DNA of 20,464 nucleotides from DASSKF01 sp035690725 (GTDB taxonomy: Bacteria; Actinomycetota; Actinomycetes; Actinomycetales; Dermatophilaceae): contig DASSKF010000217.1 of the NCBI GenBank assembly GCA_035690725.1, positions 1 to 20,464 of the forward strand, read 5' to 3'. Both the position numbers and the translations under genes were made by a program. Shown in pieces: positions 1 through 11,100 of this stretch (positions are counted from its first letter, which is position 1; each line of letters starts with the position of its first letter). The notes beneath the pieces were generated by a model. It was not told the origin of the DNA. It did not search any database and saw nothing but the letters and a program-made list of their open reading frames with translations.

Positions 1-1
1 C

Positions 2-115
2 CGGGACGCGGTCCTGGGCAAGGGAGACCGGTTGGCCGCCGACCACTACGGCGCGGTTCCGCCGCAGCGACGCAGTCACAGAGCGACGCCTGGCCTGACG
101 CGAGCACCACCCTGA
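2..115 (+). CDS. Possible 3' end of an unidentified gene (partial)
   Basis: Frame 2 is open from the left edge to a TGA at 113-115 and would encode a 37-residue C-terminal tail beginning RDAVLGKGDRLAADHYG and ending in a basic, Pro-rich stretch. The other two plus frames are also open for part of this stretch but read as less protein-like. A strong hairpin 80 nt downstream fits a plus-strand transcript ending here. I do not recognise the family. With so few codons the call is weak and it could be non-coding. Confidence 0.25.
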   Translation, partial: RDAVLGKGDRLAADHYGAVPPQRRSHRATPGLTRAPP

Positions 116-193
116 GCCTGCCCAGGCGGTACCCGACAGCAGGGTTTGCGTGAGAGGAGCCCGGGTACACACAGCCCGAAAGCAAGGCTCTTC

Positions 194-228
194 GCACCCT
201 CCCGGGCCAGCAGTGGCCGGGAGGGTGC
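194..228 (+). terminator. Strong hairpin, probable transcription terminator
   Basis: The arms GCACCCTCCCGGGCC and GGCCGGGAGGGTGC pair over 14 bp with a single bulged G and a 6-nt loop (AGCAGT). No U-tract follows, which is common for actinobacterial terminators. It lies between the putative gene tail ending at 115 and the DksA-like gene starting at 305, so it most likely ends upstream transcription. Confidence 0.6.
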
Positions 229-292
229 TGTCCACCCACATGCACGATTGGCACCAGTATGGCGCCCGCCCGTCGGCGAGTGCATATAGGTC

Positions 293-298
293 AGGGGG
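293..298 (+). promoter_or_regulatory. Shine-Dalgarno for the DksA/TraR-like gene
   Basis: AGGGGG, one mismatch from AGGAGG, lies 6 nt before the ATG at 305 and supports that start. I found no convincing -35/-10 pair in 229-292: TTGGCA at 248-253 has no -10 hexamer at a normal spacing. Confidence 0.5.
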
Positions 299-304
299 TA
301 CCGA

Positions 305-703
305 ATGTCCGCGGCTGCGACGTCCGAACAGCACCCGTTGAGTGAAGACGCACTTGCCCAGATCCGATCCGAACTGGAGTCAGAGTTCACCCGGCTGCGC
401 GCGCAGGTCGACGAGGACGAGCGAGAACTCACCATCGAAGGGAAATCGGTCGGCATCCAGACGGCTGGCGACGACGAAGCCGACAGGGGGGCCAAGCTGT
501 CCCAACACGAGCAGCAAGCCTCACTGGCCAGCAACGCCCAGTTGCTGCTCGCGCAGACCGCCATGGCCCTGGGGCGGATCGAGGCGGGCGCCTACGGCAC
601 CTGCACGTCCTGCAGTGCTGCCATCGGCACAGCCCGACTCCAAGCCTTTCCCCGGGTCACCACCTGCCTGTCCTGCCAGCACGAGGCCGAACGGCGACGG
701 TGA
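305..703 (+). CDS. DksA/TraR-family C4 zinc-finger regulator
   Basis: This 132-residue protein has the DksA/TraR layout. A charged helical N-terminal half (about residues 12-90) probably forms the coiled-coil hairpin, with an acidic tip DDEAD at 56-60 in place of the DxxDxA tip of Escherichia coli DksA. A C4 zinc finger follows, with C100, C103, C121 and C124 (CTSC and CLSC). Family members insert the coiled coil into the RNA polymerase secondary channel and alter initiation, sometimes with ppGpp; in actinobacteria many paralogues are uncharacterised. The ATG start has a reasonable SD. The gene stands alone, bounded by a hairpin upstream and by convergent minus-strand genes downstream, so no operon partner suggests a specific target. 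The family call is firm; the regulatory target is unknown. Confidence 0.9.
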   Translation: MSAAATSEQHPLSEDALAQIRSELESEFTRLRAQVDEDERELTIEGKSVGIQTAGDDEADRGAKLSQHEQQASLASNAQLLLAQTAMALGRIEAGAYGTCTSCSAAIGTARLQAFPRVTTCLSCQHEAERRR

Positions 704-732
704 ACAGGGCGCCGAGGTAATCCAGTTGATGG

Positions 733-755
733 ACCGTGGGGTCGACCGCCACGGT
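733..755. terminator. Hairpin between convergent genes, possible bidirectional terminator
   Basis: A perfect 7-bp stem, ACCGTGG/CCACGGT, encloses a 9-nt loop that contains the palindrome GGTCGACC. It sits in the 56-nt gap between the stop of the DksA-like gene (703) and the stop of the minus-strand beta-helix gene (760). It has no U-tract in either direction. Position is the main support. Confidence 0.4.
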
Positions 756-759
756 GCTC

Positions 760-2142
760 TCACTGGTGTGCACTGGTCCTGCGCTGGTCGTGGACAGGAC
801 AACCCGCGCCCTGCGCGTCCGGATCGGCGTTGCCATCGAGCACGACGCCGAAGTCTGCGCCGGAGCAGCTGTTCGCGGACACGGTGCCACGGGAGTGGCC
901 GGTGAACACGACGGCGACCTTGTCGTTGTCGCGCATCCGATTGCCACGCACGGTCGGGTGGGCGTGCGCCTGCACGACCGCCCCGGCGCGGTCGTTCGCG
1001 GCAATCTCGTTCCCGACCACCTCGGGGTGGGCCTTCCCGCCGATCACGAGACCCACGCCGTTGCCACGCAATCGGCTCTGTCGCAGCGAGCCGTGCGTCA
1101 TACCCAACCAGCAGATCCCGCAGGTGCCGTTCCCGCTGAGGGTCGCGTGGCGCAGCGAAACCTGCGCGCTCCCGGCCGCGACGACTCCCGCGACGTCGTT
1201 GCCGGTGATCCGGCCGCGCCGCACGGTCAGTTCCTCAGCACCCGCCAGGACCACGCCGCTCCCGCCACGGAGGGGGTTGATCCGATCCGCACCGGAGCCC
1301 CCCTGTGGCTGCGGTCGTGTCGCGGCGCGTCCCCCGGACAGGTGCACCGCGTCAAGCTCTGCGTTCCCGCCGCGCAGGACCAGGACGGAGCCGGGGGCGT
1401 CGCCGACGTGGCGCAGACCCAAGTGCACCAGCTGGAGGTCGGCCCGGCCGGCCACCAGGATCGCGGCCCCCCTCGCCGTCGAGTGGATGCGGGTGCGGCC
1501 CGCACCGGAGCCCACGATGCGGGTGTCCTGCAGCAGCACGAGCGGCTGGTCCACCTGGAACCGCCCCGGGGGAAGCACCAGGGTGGCGCCGGCGGGGAGG
1601 TCGGCGACGGCGGCGGCCAGGTCGTCGCCGAGGGACATGACCACTCGTGGTCCGTCCGTCGGCCCGCCGGAGCGGTTCGCGAGCACGTCGAGGACGTTGG
1701 CGGACACGACGTGGGCCACCGTCGAAGCCAGCATGCCCTCCGGGTCGATGGCGTGCAGCGTCTGTCGGGTGCGCTTCAGGAACGCGTCGGGGTCGCAGCC
1801 GAGCCGTGCCACCTCGGCCCGCACCTCTGCGGCCTGCGAGCGCAGGTTCGGGACCGACGGCAGGGACGGACCCTTGCGGGAGGTGGCCGAGGCGTCGGTG
1901 AACTGGCCGACATAGGCCTGCACCGAGCTGCCGAGGCGGCGGCCCAGTCCGCGGCAGCGGTACTCGACGAGCTCCTGGTGGGCCTGCTGGGAGTCCGTCC
2001 GCGCGCTGGAGGGTTCCTGTGCGGACGCTCCCGACCCGGTGAACACCTGGCCGGCGAGCAGGCCTCCCGGCACCACCAGGGCGAGGGCAGCAACGACCAC
2101 CGTGGCGTACCTGGCCGTTCGGCGGGACCACACCGGCCTCAC
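760..2142 (-). CDS. Secreted right-handed parallel beta-helix protein
   Basis: This 460-residue protein starts with a Sec-type signal peptide: basic n-region with RR at 7-8, hydrophobic core at about 14-31, likely cleavage after GASA near residue 41. A helical N-terminal domain (about 45-155) carries two cysteines, one in YRCRG near residue 63 and one in RLGCDPD. From GDDLAAAVADLPAGATLVL onward it has the typical entry into a parallel beta-helix, then rungs such as ITGNDVAGVV, LSGNGTCGIC, LRGNGVGLVIGG, EIAANDRAGAVV and RMRDNDKVAVVF with Asn/Gly turns. This matches the Beta_helix/NosD-like fold of carbohydrate-active or binding proteins. I see no clear lyase or hydrolase catalytic set, so a binding or structural role is possible. 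The GTG start overlaps the TGA of the giant gene as GTGA with no good SD, indicating translational coupling. The fold and secretion are well supported; the substrate is unknown. Confidence 0.88.
   Translation of the reverse strand: MRPVWSRRTARYATVVVAALALVVPGGLLAGQVFTGSGASAQEPSSARTDSQQAHQELVEYRCRGLGRRLGSSVQAYVGQFTDASATSRKGPSLPSVPNLRSQAAEVRAEVARLGCDPDAFLKRTRQTLHAIDPEGMLASTVAHVVSANVLDVLANRSGGPTDGPRVVMSLGDDLAAAVADLPAGATLVLPPGRFQVDQPLVLLQDTRIVGSGAGRTRIHSTARGAAILVAGRADLQLVHLGLRHVGDAPGSVLVLRGGNAELDAVHLSGGRAATRPQPQGGSGADRINPLRGGSGVVLAGAEELTVRRGRITGNDVAGVVAAGSAQVSLRHATLSGNGTCGICWLGMTHGSLRQSRLRGNGVGLVIGGKAHPEVVGNEIAANDRAGAVVQAHAHPTVRGNRMRDNDKVAVVFTGHSRGTVSANSCSGADFGVVLDGNADPDAQGAGCPVHDQRRTSAHQ
2139..2142 (-). 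promoter_or_regulatory. GTGA stop/start overlap coupling two genes
   Basis: The plus strand reads TCAC, so the minus strand reads GTGA: the GTG start of the beta-helix gene overlaps the TGA stop of the giant gene by 2 nt (4-nt junction). No strong SD precedes this GTG, so translation probably depends on ribosomes finishing the giant gene. Confidence 0.8.
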
Positions 2143-5100
2143 GCTACCCGTCTGACCAGCAGGAGGCCGGAGTCAGTGGGGTCACGCGATGGTTGCCACA
2201 TGGCCCTGGACGCCGTGCCTGCGGGACTCCGCAGCCGCAGCCTGGTGCTGGCTCGGACGTCGCCGGCCGCGACGGTGAGGGTCACGTGGGCGACGCTCGT
2301 CCCGGAGGCGTCGACGACCCGGACGGTCGCGGTCGTGTCCTCCAGCACCGGCCGGGCGAGCGTCACGGTGAGCGTGGTCCACACCTTGTTCTTGCGCTGC
2401 AGGTCGACCTCGGCGACGCCGGCAGTGGCAGTGGCGCTGCTGCCGTCCGACGTCGAGCCGGTACCGCCACTGCGCGTCCCGGCGGGGGCCTGCAGGGCGG
2501 GCTGCTCGGCGGTTCCCACGACGGTGGGGTTGACGAAGGTCTGGTAGGGGCCGGAGCCCACCGTGGTGGCGCCGCCGAGGTTGCCCGGTTGCGGGTCGTC
2601 CGGCGCGCCGTGCTGGTCGCCCCACGCGGCGTCGCGGTGGGTGACCAGCCCGAGCTCGCCGAACGGCTCTCCGTGCCGGGAGTCGTGGTCGGTGCCACGG
2701 GTCTGGTCGGCTCCGTCGGCGGCGGCGAGGGCATAGAGGAAGCGGACCACGCCCGGGGATGCCGCGCGCCAGACGGTGGGGGCGCCGTAGCGCTTGAACG
2801 GCACGAGGTAGGAGTTGAACTCCCCGGTCCAGTCGATGAGCCGGTCGGCCATGGTGTTCGCGATGAGCACGTCGCGCCCGGCGCCGCCGAACGCGTAGTC
2901 GGCATAGCTCTGGCCGCTCGGAGGCGTGTCCGGGGAGCGGTTGAGCGTGTCGGAGGTCAGGTCGTCGTCGGCGCCCAGCAGGTCGTTGCCCCAGCCGCCG
3001 TACAGATGGTCGGCGCCGGTGCCGCCGGAGATCCAGTCGTTGCCGCCGTCGCCGAAGACGGCGTCGGCGCCGTCAGGTTCGCCGGGGTCGTTGGTGACCA
3101 GGAACGGCAGGCAGTCGGTGTGCGCGGTGTCGGCGCACACCCGGACCAGGGTGCGGGGGTCGTCGGGCACGTAGTAGAGGAACTTCTCCGGGTCGTCCAC
3201 CCCGAAGCCGAGCAGGTTGTCCAGGTCGTAGTACCGGGCCAGGAGCGCCCACGGGTCGTCCACGTAGTAGCCGGGCAGCGCCTCGTCGCCGGAGATCGCG
3301 TCGTTGCCCTCGCCTCCGTGGAGGAAGTCGTCCCCGCGGCCGCCGTAGAGGACGTCGTCGTAGCCGAGGCCGAACGGCTCCAGGTCGACGGCCTTCAGCA
3401 GGGTCCCAGTGACGTTGACGACCGCCGAGTGGTGCGGGCCGTTACCCTTGATCCGCTGCTGCCACGTGGGTGTGGTCACGCCGCTGAGGGGCTCGGTGCT
3501 GCCGTTGCGGCTGGTCAGGACCAGGCCGTCGTCGCCGACGACCCCGTCGGTCCCGGTGCCGCCGGAGATCCAGTCCTGCCCGGCCTCGCCGTAGAGGTCG
3601 TCGTCCTGACCGTCGCCGAACAGGGCGTCGTCGCCGGTCGCACCGTGGATGACGTCGTCGCCCGCCTCGCCGTGCAGGAAGTCCGGGCCGCCGGTGTTGG
3701 TGCCGGTCCCGGGTGCCCGTGTCGGTGCGGCGGGGTCGTCGGTCACCAGCCAGTGGGAGGCGTCCTCACCGGCCGGGGAGTAGTCCAGCAGCACGACCAC
3801 GCGGGGTATGACGGCGCCGCTCGTGTCGTAGGTGAAGGACAGGAACGCTCCCCGGTCGCCGACGACGGCGATGATCGCGCCGTTGTCCCCCACGATCACG
3901 TCGGCGTCGGCGGCGTGACCGGCTGCGCCGGAGGCGCCCGGGTCTTCGCGAACCGCCCCGGAGCCGTCGCCGCCGTAGACGGTGTCCGAGCCGTCCGGTC
4001 GCTGGGCGGGATCGGTGAGCCCGAACAGGTCCGAGCTGCCGCCGATGAGATCGTCCTGGCCCGGCCCGCCATGGATCGAGTCGTCGCCACCGCCTGCCTC
4101 GACGTAGTCCCGCCCGGCGCCGGCGCGGATCGTGTCGTCGCCGAGCCCGCCGAACACCATGTCGTCGCCCCGCCCCGCCTCGACGGCGTCGTCGCCGTAC
4201 CGAGCCGGGTCGGTGGTCGCGGTGTGGTCGAGGATCCTGACCAGGCGCGTCTCGGTGTCGGTCGGGTTGGGCTGCGGGCCGGCGGCCAGGCTCGTACCGG
4301 TGTAGAACGAGCCCGCCTCGCCGTCGAGCACGTAGAGCGTGGCACCGCGCAGGTGCCGGACCAGGGGCGTGCGCGTGGAGCCGGTCCGGAGCACGGTCGC
4401 ATTGTCACCGGCGATGACGTCCGCCCCGGCGCCACCGTTGATGGTGTCGGCGCCGTCGGGCCCGCCGGCCACGTTGTGTCCGCCGATGAGGTCGTCGTCC
4501 CCGGCGCCGCCACTCATGGTGTCGCCGGACTGCTGGCCGAGCAGGATGTCGGCACCTGCGTCGCCGTGCATCGCATCGGCGCCTCCATGGCTGTCGGCGG
4601 TGTCGACCGACACGAACGCGAACGGGTGCTGCTCGAGCGGCATCGACATCGGCAGCGTGGCCGCGTCGACGTATCCGCCCGGCGAGCCGCCGGCCCAGCC
4701 GTAGTCGCCGAAGGCCAGGTCGTTGCCGACGTTGCCGTGCAGGGTGTCGGCGCCGTCGCCGCCGAGCAGGAGGTCGTTGCCGCCCCCGCCGGACAGCGAG
4801 TCCGCGGCGCCAACGCCGGTCGCGGCCGTGCGCAGCACGTCGACGGTGAGGAAGTCGCCGTCGCCGAGGACCGGCTCGCCCGTCCGCGGGTCGTCCAGGT
4901 GCGTGCCGACCGGCGCACCACCGAGGACGACGTCGTATGCCGTGCTCGTCCCGGGGGCGAGGTGGTAGACCCGGCCGGTGTCACCGAAGACCTCGTCCGG
5001 TGCGGACCCGCCGGCGAGCGTGTCGGCACCGGGCCCGCCGAGGAGGACCAGTGGCTGCCTGGCCGCGGGGTCCGCGCGCAGCGTGTCGTCGCCGCGCTGG

Positions 5101-8100
5101 CCGAGGACCACCAGCCGCGCGCGGCCGGTGCGCGGGGCGTCCGCGGCGATGGTGAGCGTGTCGCTCCCCGCACCGGCGTAGACCGTGGTGACGGTGGCGC
5201 CGAAGCCGTCACTCGGCAGAGCACCGCCCCGCACCGAGGCGATGGTGCCGCGGTCGCCGCCGGAGCCGAGGAAGACCGAGATGCCCCGGCCGAAGAGCCC
5301 GGAGTCGGCCACGCGGGTCCAGCGGCCCTGGCCCGCCAGCTCTCCGCCGGTGGAGGTGTAGGTGATCGAGGCGGGGGCGAGGCCGGTGATCGCAGCGTCG
5401 GTGAGGGTGATGTCGCGGTCGGCGTCGGCGTCCGAGCGGTCGCTGACCGCGAGGGTGTTGCTGCCGGCACCGGTGTCGATGTGGAGGGCGCCGGTGACCA
5501 GGTCCAGGGACCCGGTCCAGGTCAGGTCGTCGATGGTGAGGCTGCCGTGCAGGATCGCGGCGAACAGCGCCTGCACGTCCGCGTCGGCAGCGGCGAGAGC
5601 GGCGTGCAGGCCGCCGAGGTCGACGGCGTCGAGCGCGTCCGGGTCGTTGCCGAGGTCGGCGGAGTCGGAGACGAAGACCAGGTCGTCTCCGGCGCCGGTG
5701 TCGATGCCGGACTCGGCGGTGGTGCCGCGGACGTTGACGCCGTCGTCGCCGGAGCCCATCGCGAGGTCGAGCCGTTCGAGCCCCGCGTAGTCGATGCCGT
5801 CCACCCGGAGCAGGTCCGTCTGGCTGGAGGTGAGCGCGGGTGCGGCGTCGCCGGCGACCTCACCGACGAACCCGACCAGGTAGGTCTGGCCGTGGCGCCA
5901 CACGAACACGCTCTGCGCGCACCGGCTGTCCTGCCCCGGCGTGCTGCCACCGGTGGCCTTGCCGCAGGACGTCGCATCGGGGAACAGCAGGCCCTGCAGC
6001 GCCGACCGCATCTCGCCGGCGGTGGCGCCGACGTCGAGCGTCACGGTGCCGTAGCCGCGCAGAGTGATCGTGAACGTGCCGGCGGGCTGGTGCACGGTGA
6101 CCGAGTAGAGCCGGTCGAGGCCGGAGCGGGCCACCATCCCCATGCCGGTCAGCGTGTGGCGCGTCAGGGTCGCGAGCTGGTCCGCGGTCGCGTCGCGGTT
6201 GTCGACGCCGACGGTGTCGGTCCCCACCCCCCCGTCGAGGAGCAGCAGGGCCTCGAGACCGGAAACCCGGCCCGTGGCCACCGCGAAGGAGTCGTCACCG
6301 GACCCGCCGCTGACCGCAGTGTGGCCCGAGACCTCGTCCACCGCAACGACGTCCGAGCCGTCGTTCCCCAGGATCCGGGTGGTGCCGTGGTGGGTCCCCA
6401 GCACGGTGAAGGTGTCGGCGCCGCTGCCCAGTCGGATCTCCAGTGCCTCGACCTGATCGTAGGTGATGCCGCCGTCGATCGTGCGGCCGTCGAGGACGAG
6501 GTCGTCGCTGGTGCCCAGCCCGGTGATCTGGGAGCCGGTGAGCCGGCCGGTGGTGTCCGCGGTCTGGTCGGAGTCGTCGACGACGAGCCGGTCGACCTGG
6601 TGGGCCTCGATGACGTCGTAGGCGGCGTTCGGGGTGGTGACGAGGGGCGCCGAGGTCTCCCTGGGCAGCATCACCGGTGCGGGGATGATCGTCAGCGCAC
6701 CGTTCGGGTCGTCACCGCCGCTGACGTACAGCGGCCCGTCGAGCAGGTCGGTGGTCTTGGTCGAGCCGGGGACCACGTCCGTGACGGCTCCGACGATCGT
6801 GGTGTCACTCCCCAGCCCGCCGTAGACGTGGACGACCACACCGGCCGGTGTCGAGACCACGATGAAGGTGTCGTTCCCGGCCGCGCCGTCGACGTCGACC
6901 TGCTCGAGGCCGGTGAACTCGACCACGCGGCCGGCTCCGGTGACCGAGTCCGCCGTGACCACGAAGGTGTCGTCGGCCTCGGTCCCGATGACCACCAGCG
7001 TGTCGAAGCCGTCGCCACCGTCGATGACGACCGGGGCGTTCTGGACGTAGCGGTAGGTGTCGGCGCCCGCCCCGCCGTCCACGCTGCTCTGCTCGTCCTC
7101 GTTCCGCCAGGTGCGGATCACGAACGTGTCGTCCCCGTCGTCGCCGAACAGGTGCAGCTCGGCGAGGTTGCGGAAGACGAAGAAGGTGTCGTCGTCCTCG
7201 CCGCCGCGCACGGTGGCCTCGAAGCTGACACCGTTGGTGAGCATGCCGTGCGTGGTGTCGGTCAGCTCCGGGGTGAACTCCCCGTCGAAGGTCACCGTGT
7301 CGCCGTACATCTGGCCGACCTGGACGGTGTCGGCGCCCGCACCGCCGTCGATCGTGGTGGCGGTGGAGTTGTCGTCGAGCGCGAAGAGGTCGTCACCGGT
7401 GGAGCCGCTCACGAGCAGGCCGGCGGTCATCGCCGCGCCGTAGGTGACGCGCTCGGCAGCCGCGAAGCCGCGCTGGATCTGGCCCTGGCCGGCGGGCACC
7501 GGCTGGTGCAGGAGCGCGACGAGCCCGCTGCGGAAGAGGAAGGTGTCGTCGTCGCCGGTGCCGTTGACAATCAGGCGGTTCTGGTCACCGCCGGTGGCGG
7601 TGTCGGTGACGTCGATGCGGGAGTCGCCGTTGCCGAACGTCTCGACGGTGACCGTGTCGGAGCCGGTTCCCCCGTCGATGGTCAGGCGCGCCGCCAAGCC
7701 GTTGCCGGTCGTCGGGTGGTCGGGGAGGGCGTTCACGGTGACCTCGTCGGCACCGGCGCCGCCCGCGACGGTGGTGGGGTCGGCGACCGTGTCCACGGTC
7801 AGCACGTCGTCACCGGCGCCACCGGCGATCGTGCTCGTCGCGCCGGTGGAGTCGACGTCGAGGAGGTCCTCGCCGGACCCGAGGTCGATCGTCAGGATCT
7901 CGATGCCGTCGTAGCTGATCCGCCCGTCACTCATCGTGCGCAGGGTGGCCGTCGCGTCCTGGCCGTCCAGCCCGGAGAAGTCCACCACGAGGACCGGCGG
8001 CGCGCCGGTGAGCATGCCACGGAAGCGGATCAGGTATGTCGTGCCGGCGCCCCGGTCCGCGCGGGAGCGTGAGACGGTGACCGCTCCCGCACCGAGAACG

Positions 8101-11100
8101 TCGTTGACCGCGTCCTGGACACGGGCGGCGGTGGCGTCGAACGCCATTGCCGGCGTCCACGTCCCGTCCACGCGGAGGCGGAAGTCGCCGCCGGTGGCGT
8201 TGCGGACGGTGATCGACCACGCCGGCGCCGCGGGGTCGTGGGCGGGGTCGATGTCCATGCCCAGACCGGCAATCTCCTCGCTGGTGAGGTAGCCGATGCC
8301 GCCGGAGGCGTTGCCGGTGTCGTCGGCAGTGAGGGTGTCGCTGCCGTCTCCGCCCCGAACCTGCAGGAGGGCCGCGATGCGGTCCAGGGTGCCGCCGGTG
8401 TCGGGGGCCAAGGTGCCGATGGTGATGCGGTCCGCTCCGCGTCCGAGGTCGACCGTGGTCGGTCCGGCGAGGCTCTGCACGCCGACTGTGTCGGCGCCGG
8501 CGTGCGCCGACAGCGTCGTGGTGGTGGCCGACGACGTGGAGGCGATCGTGAAGGCGTCCGCACCGGTCCCGAGGCCGATCGTGAGGGTCTCGATGCCCAC
8601 GTAGCTGATCCCGTCGGCATACATCCCCAGACCGGTGACCGAGGTGCGGGTGAGGCTTCCGGTGCTGTTCCCCGCGTCGCCGGTGTCGTCGACGCTGAGC
8701 ACGTCGCTACCCGCCCCGCCGGTGACGACCAGGGTCGCGTCGATGCCGCCGAGTGTGCCGCCCGAGTTGCCGGCGCTGGTGGCGTTGCTGCCGACCGACA
8801 CCCGGTCGTCGCCGGCGCCGGCGGCGATCGTGGTGTTCGCCGAGTTGCCCCGCACCGAGACCGTGTCGTCGCCCGCGAGGGCCTGCACGCTGAACAGGTC
8901 CGCGTCGGCGGCGCTGGTTCCGACCAGCCGGAGCACGCTGCCGGACGCCCACGTCACGGTGGTCAAGGCGACCTCCCCTCCCGTCGGGGCGGGGTAGCTG
9001 ATGGTGGCCAGGCCGCCTCCGCGTGCCAGTGAGAGGACCTGGGAAGTCGACCCGCCGGTGAGCCGGACAGCGTCGGCGGCACCGGTGAGCGTCAGAGTGA
9101 CGGTGTCGGCCTCGGTGAGGGCGTTGAGCTCGGTGAGTCCGAGGGTGAGGTCCTGCAGGCCGACGGCGGCGAGGTCGCCCTGCACGGTGAAGGCGTCGGA
9201 GCCCACGCCGGCCCGGAGGATGACGTGCTCGAAGGCGTCGAGGTCGAGCTCCCCGCTCAGGTCGGCCCCGGTGTAGGACACGACGAGCAGGCCGTCACGG
9301 GTGGAGACCGCGAACTCGTCGGCTCCGGCTGTCCCCCGGATCTCCATGGTGTCACTGCCCGCGCCCGCCGTGGGGCTCTCGCCGAAGGCGTCCGAGATCG
9401 AGGAGTAGAAGATGTCGTCGTCGCTCTGGCCGTCTGCGACCGGGTCGGGTCCGCCGACCAGGGTGTCGGTGCCGGCCCGGCCCTCGAGGTAGTCGTCGCC
9501 GGTGCCGCCGGCGAGGGAGTCGACGCTGCTGCTGCCGATCAAGGTGTCGTCGCCGGAGCCACCATCGAAGTCGACTGCGCCGGAGGCGCTGCTCGTCAGG
9601 GTGTCGTCGCCCTCGCCACCGTCGGCCTCGACCGGGAACGCTCCGGAGCGGACGAGCAGTGAGTCGTCGTCGGAGCCGAAGTCACCACGGACGCGGGTGA
9701 CGCCGGAGAAGATCTCGGCCCGGCCGAACGCGATCACCTGGATCGTGTAGCTGCCGTCCGCGGCTTGGCCCAGCTGCACCAGCTGGTAGTCCTCGACGGT
9801 GGCGTCGGGCTGCTCGTTGCGGCGGTCCCCCCGGTCCCCGACGTTGAGGACGAGGGTGTCGCCGACCTGCTCGGCGAGCAGCGGCGGTGGCTCGGTGAAG
9901 ATGGTCCCGGGCAGCCGGATCGTGGCCACGTCGATGTCGGCGCACGCGTCGTCGAAGAGCAGGTCGACGCAGGCCTTGATCGTGACCTGGAGGGAGGACG
10001 GCTTGTCCGGGTTGCCGCTGAGCAGACCGTGCAGCTTGACGCCGATGTCCACGCCCACGCAGACCCCGAGGGCACAGGCGTGAGCACCGCCGCCGAGGAA
10101 GAACCCGAACGCCAGGTTGCCCCCGTTCGCGACGCCGCAGCCCTCGTCGAAGTCAGCGTTGCACGTGTCGCCAGCCGCCGTCGTGTTCTCCATGTAGATG
10201 TGCAGGTCGATGCTCGCGCTGACGTGGACCACGTCCGGACCGAGCTGGAAGCCGGCGCTGAACCTGAGGTCGAAGGTGCCGTCGGAGTTGATGGTGCCCT
10301 TGCCGTCGATGTCGACCGGGCCGAAGTGCCCGCCGGCAGTGACACTGACGGTCCAGCCGCCGCCCTGGACGTGGACGAACAGGGAACCGTCGACAGTGAA
10401 GATCTCCAGGATGTCGAGGCGCCCGTCGAGGTCGAGAGTGAAGTGCGCGTCGGCGCCGTAGGTCTTGATCGACAGGGAGCCGCTGGCGTCGAGGTGGAAC
10501 AGTGAGGTGACGTCGGCGTCGAGGGAGATGCCCACGTCGAGGGAGAAGCCCTCGTCGACGAGCTCGACCTCCCCGGAGGTGGAGAACTGCAGTCCGGCGC
10601 CGTCGATCCCGATGTCGAAGTCGAGGCTGAAGACCAGCTGGAACGCGCCGGAGCTGATGCCGATGCCGGCGAGGCCTCGTCCGCTGGCGAAGTCGAGGAA
10701 GCTGAACTTGCCCTCGATGACGGCGACCACGTAGGCGCCGGGGTCCCCGATGGTCTTGATGGTTCCGGTGGGGTCGTGCAGCAGGGCGTCGAGCGTGCTC
10801 TGGTCGGTCAGGTCCGGGGCGGTCGACCCGACGGCGTAGCAGCGCCGCTCGGTGGCATCGTCCGTGCACCGCACCAGACGGTCGAGCAGGTTCTGCGCGA
10901 GGTCGCTTCCGTTGTTGGCCTGGGCGTTGATGAAGTCGAAGAGCCGGTCGGGGACCTCCAGCTGCTGCACCTCACCGGTGGTGTTGAACAGCAGCCGGGC
11001 AGCGGCCTCGAGGCTCAGGCCGGGGATGTTGAAGCCGAGGTCCACGTCGAGGTCGGCGGCCACCCCGTCGGCGTTGATGATCAGCACACCGAGCGCGCCG

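Noticed and set aside
76..564. 162-codon minus-strand open frame over the DksA-like gene
   Set aside because: Ser/Cys-rich low-complexity translation opposite a well-supported zinc-finger protein.
736..2547. 603-codon plus-strand open frame over the beta-helix gene
   Set aside because: Antisense to a clear signal-peptide and beta-helix protein, and runs across the junction of two genes.
2193..8072. 1,959-codon open frame on the plus strand
   Set aside because: It is antisense to the giant gene, and its Val/Gly/Arg/Asp-rich translation has no domain pattern. Long antisense frames are expected opposite high-GC coding DNA.
2860..9650. Frequent GTCGTCGCC-type short repeats resembling a regular DNA array
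   Set aside because: They are the reverse complement of GGxGxDD codons in RTX repeats, with irregular spacing and no unique spacers, so this is not a CRISPR or iteron array.
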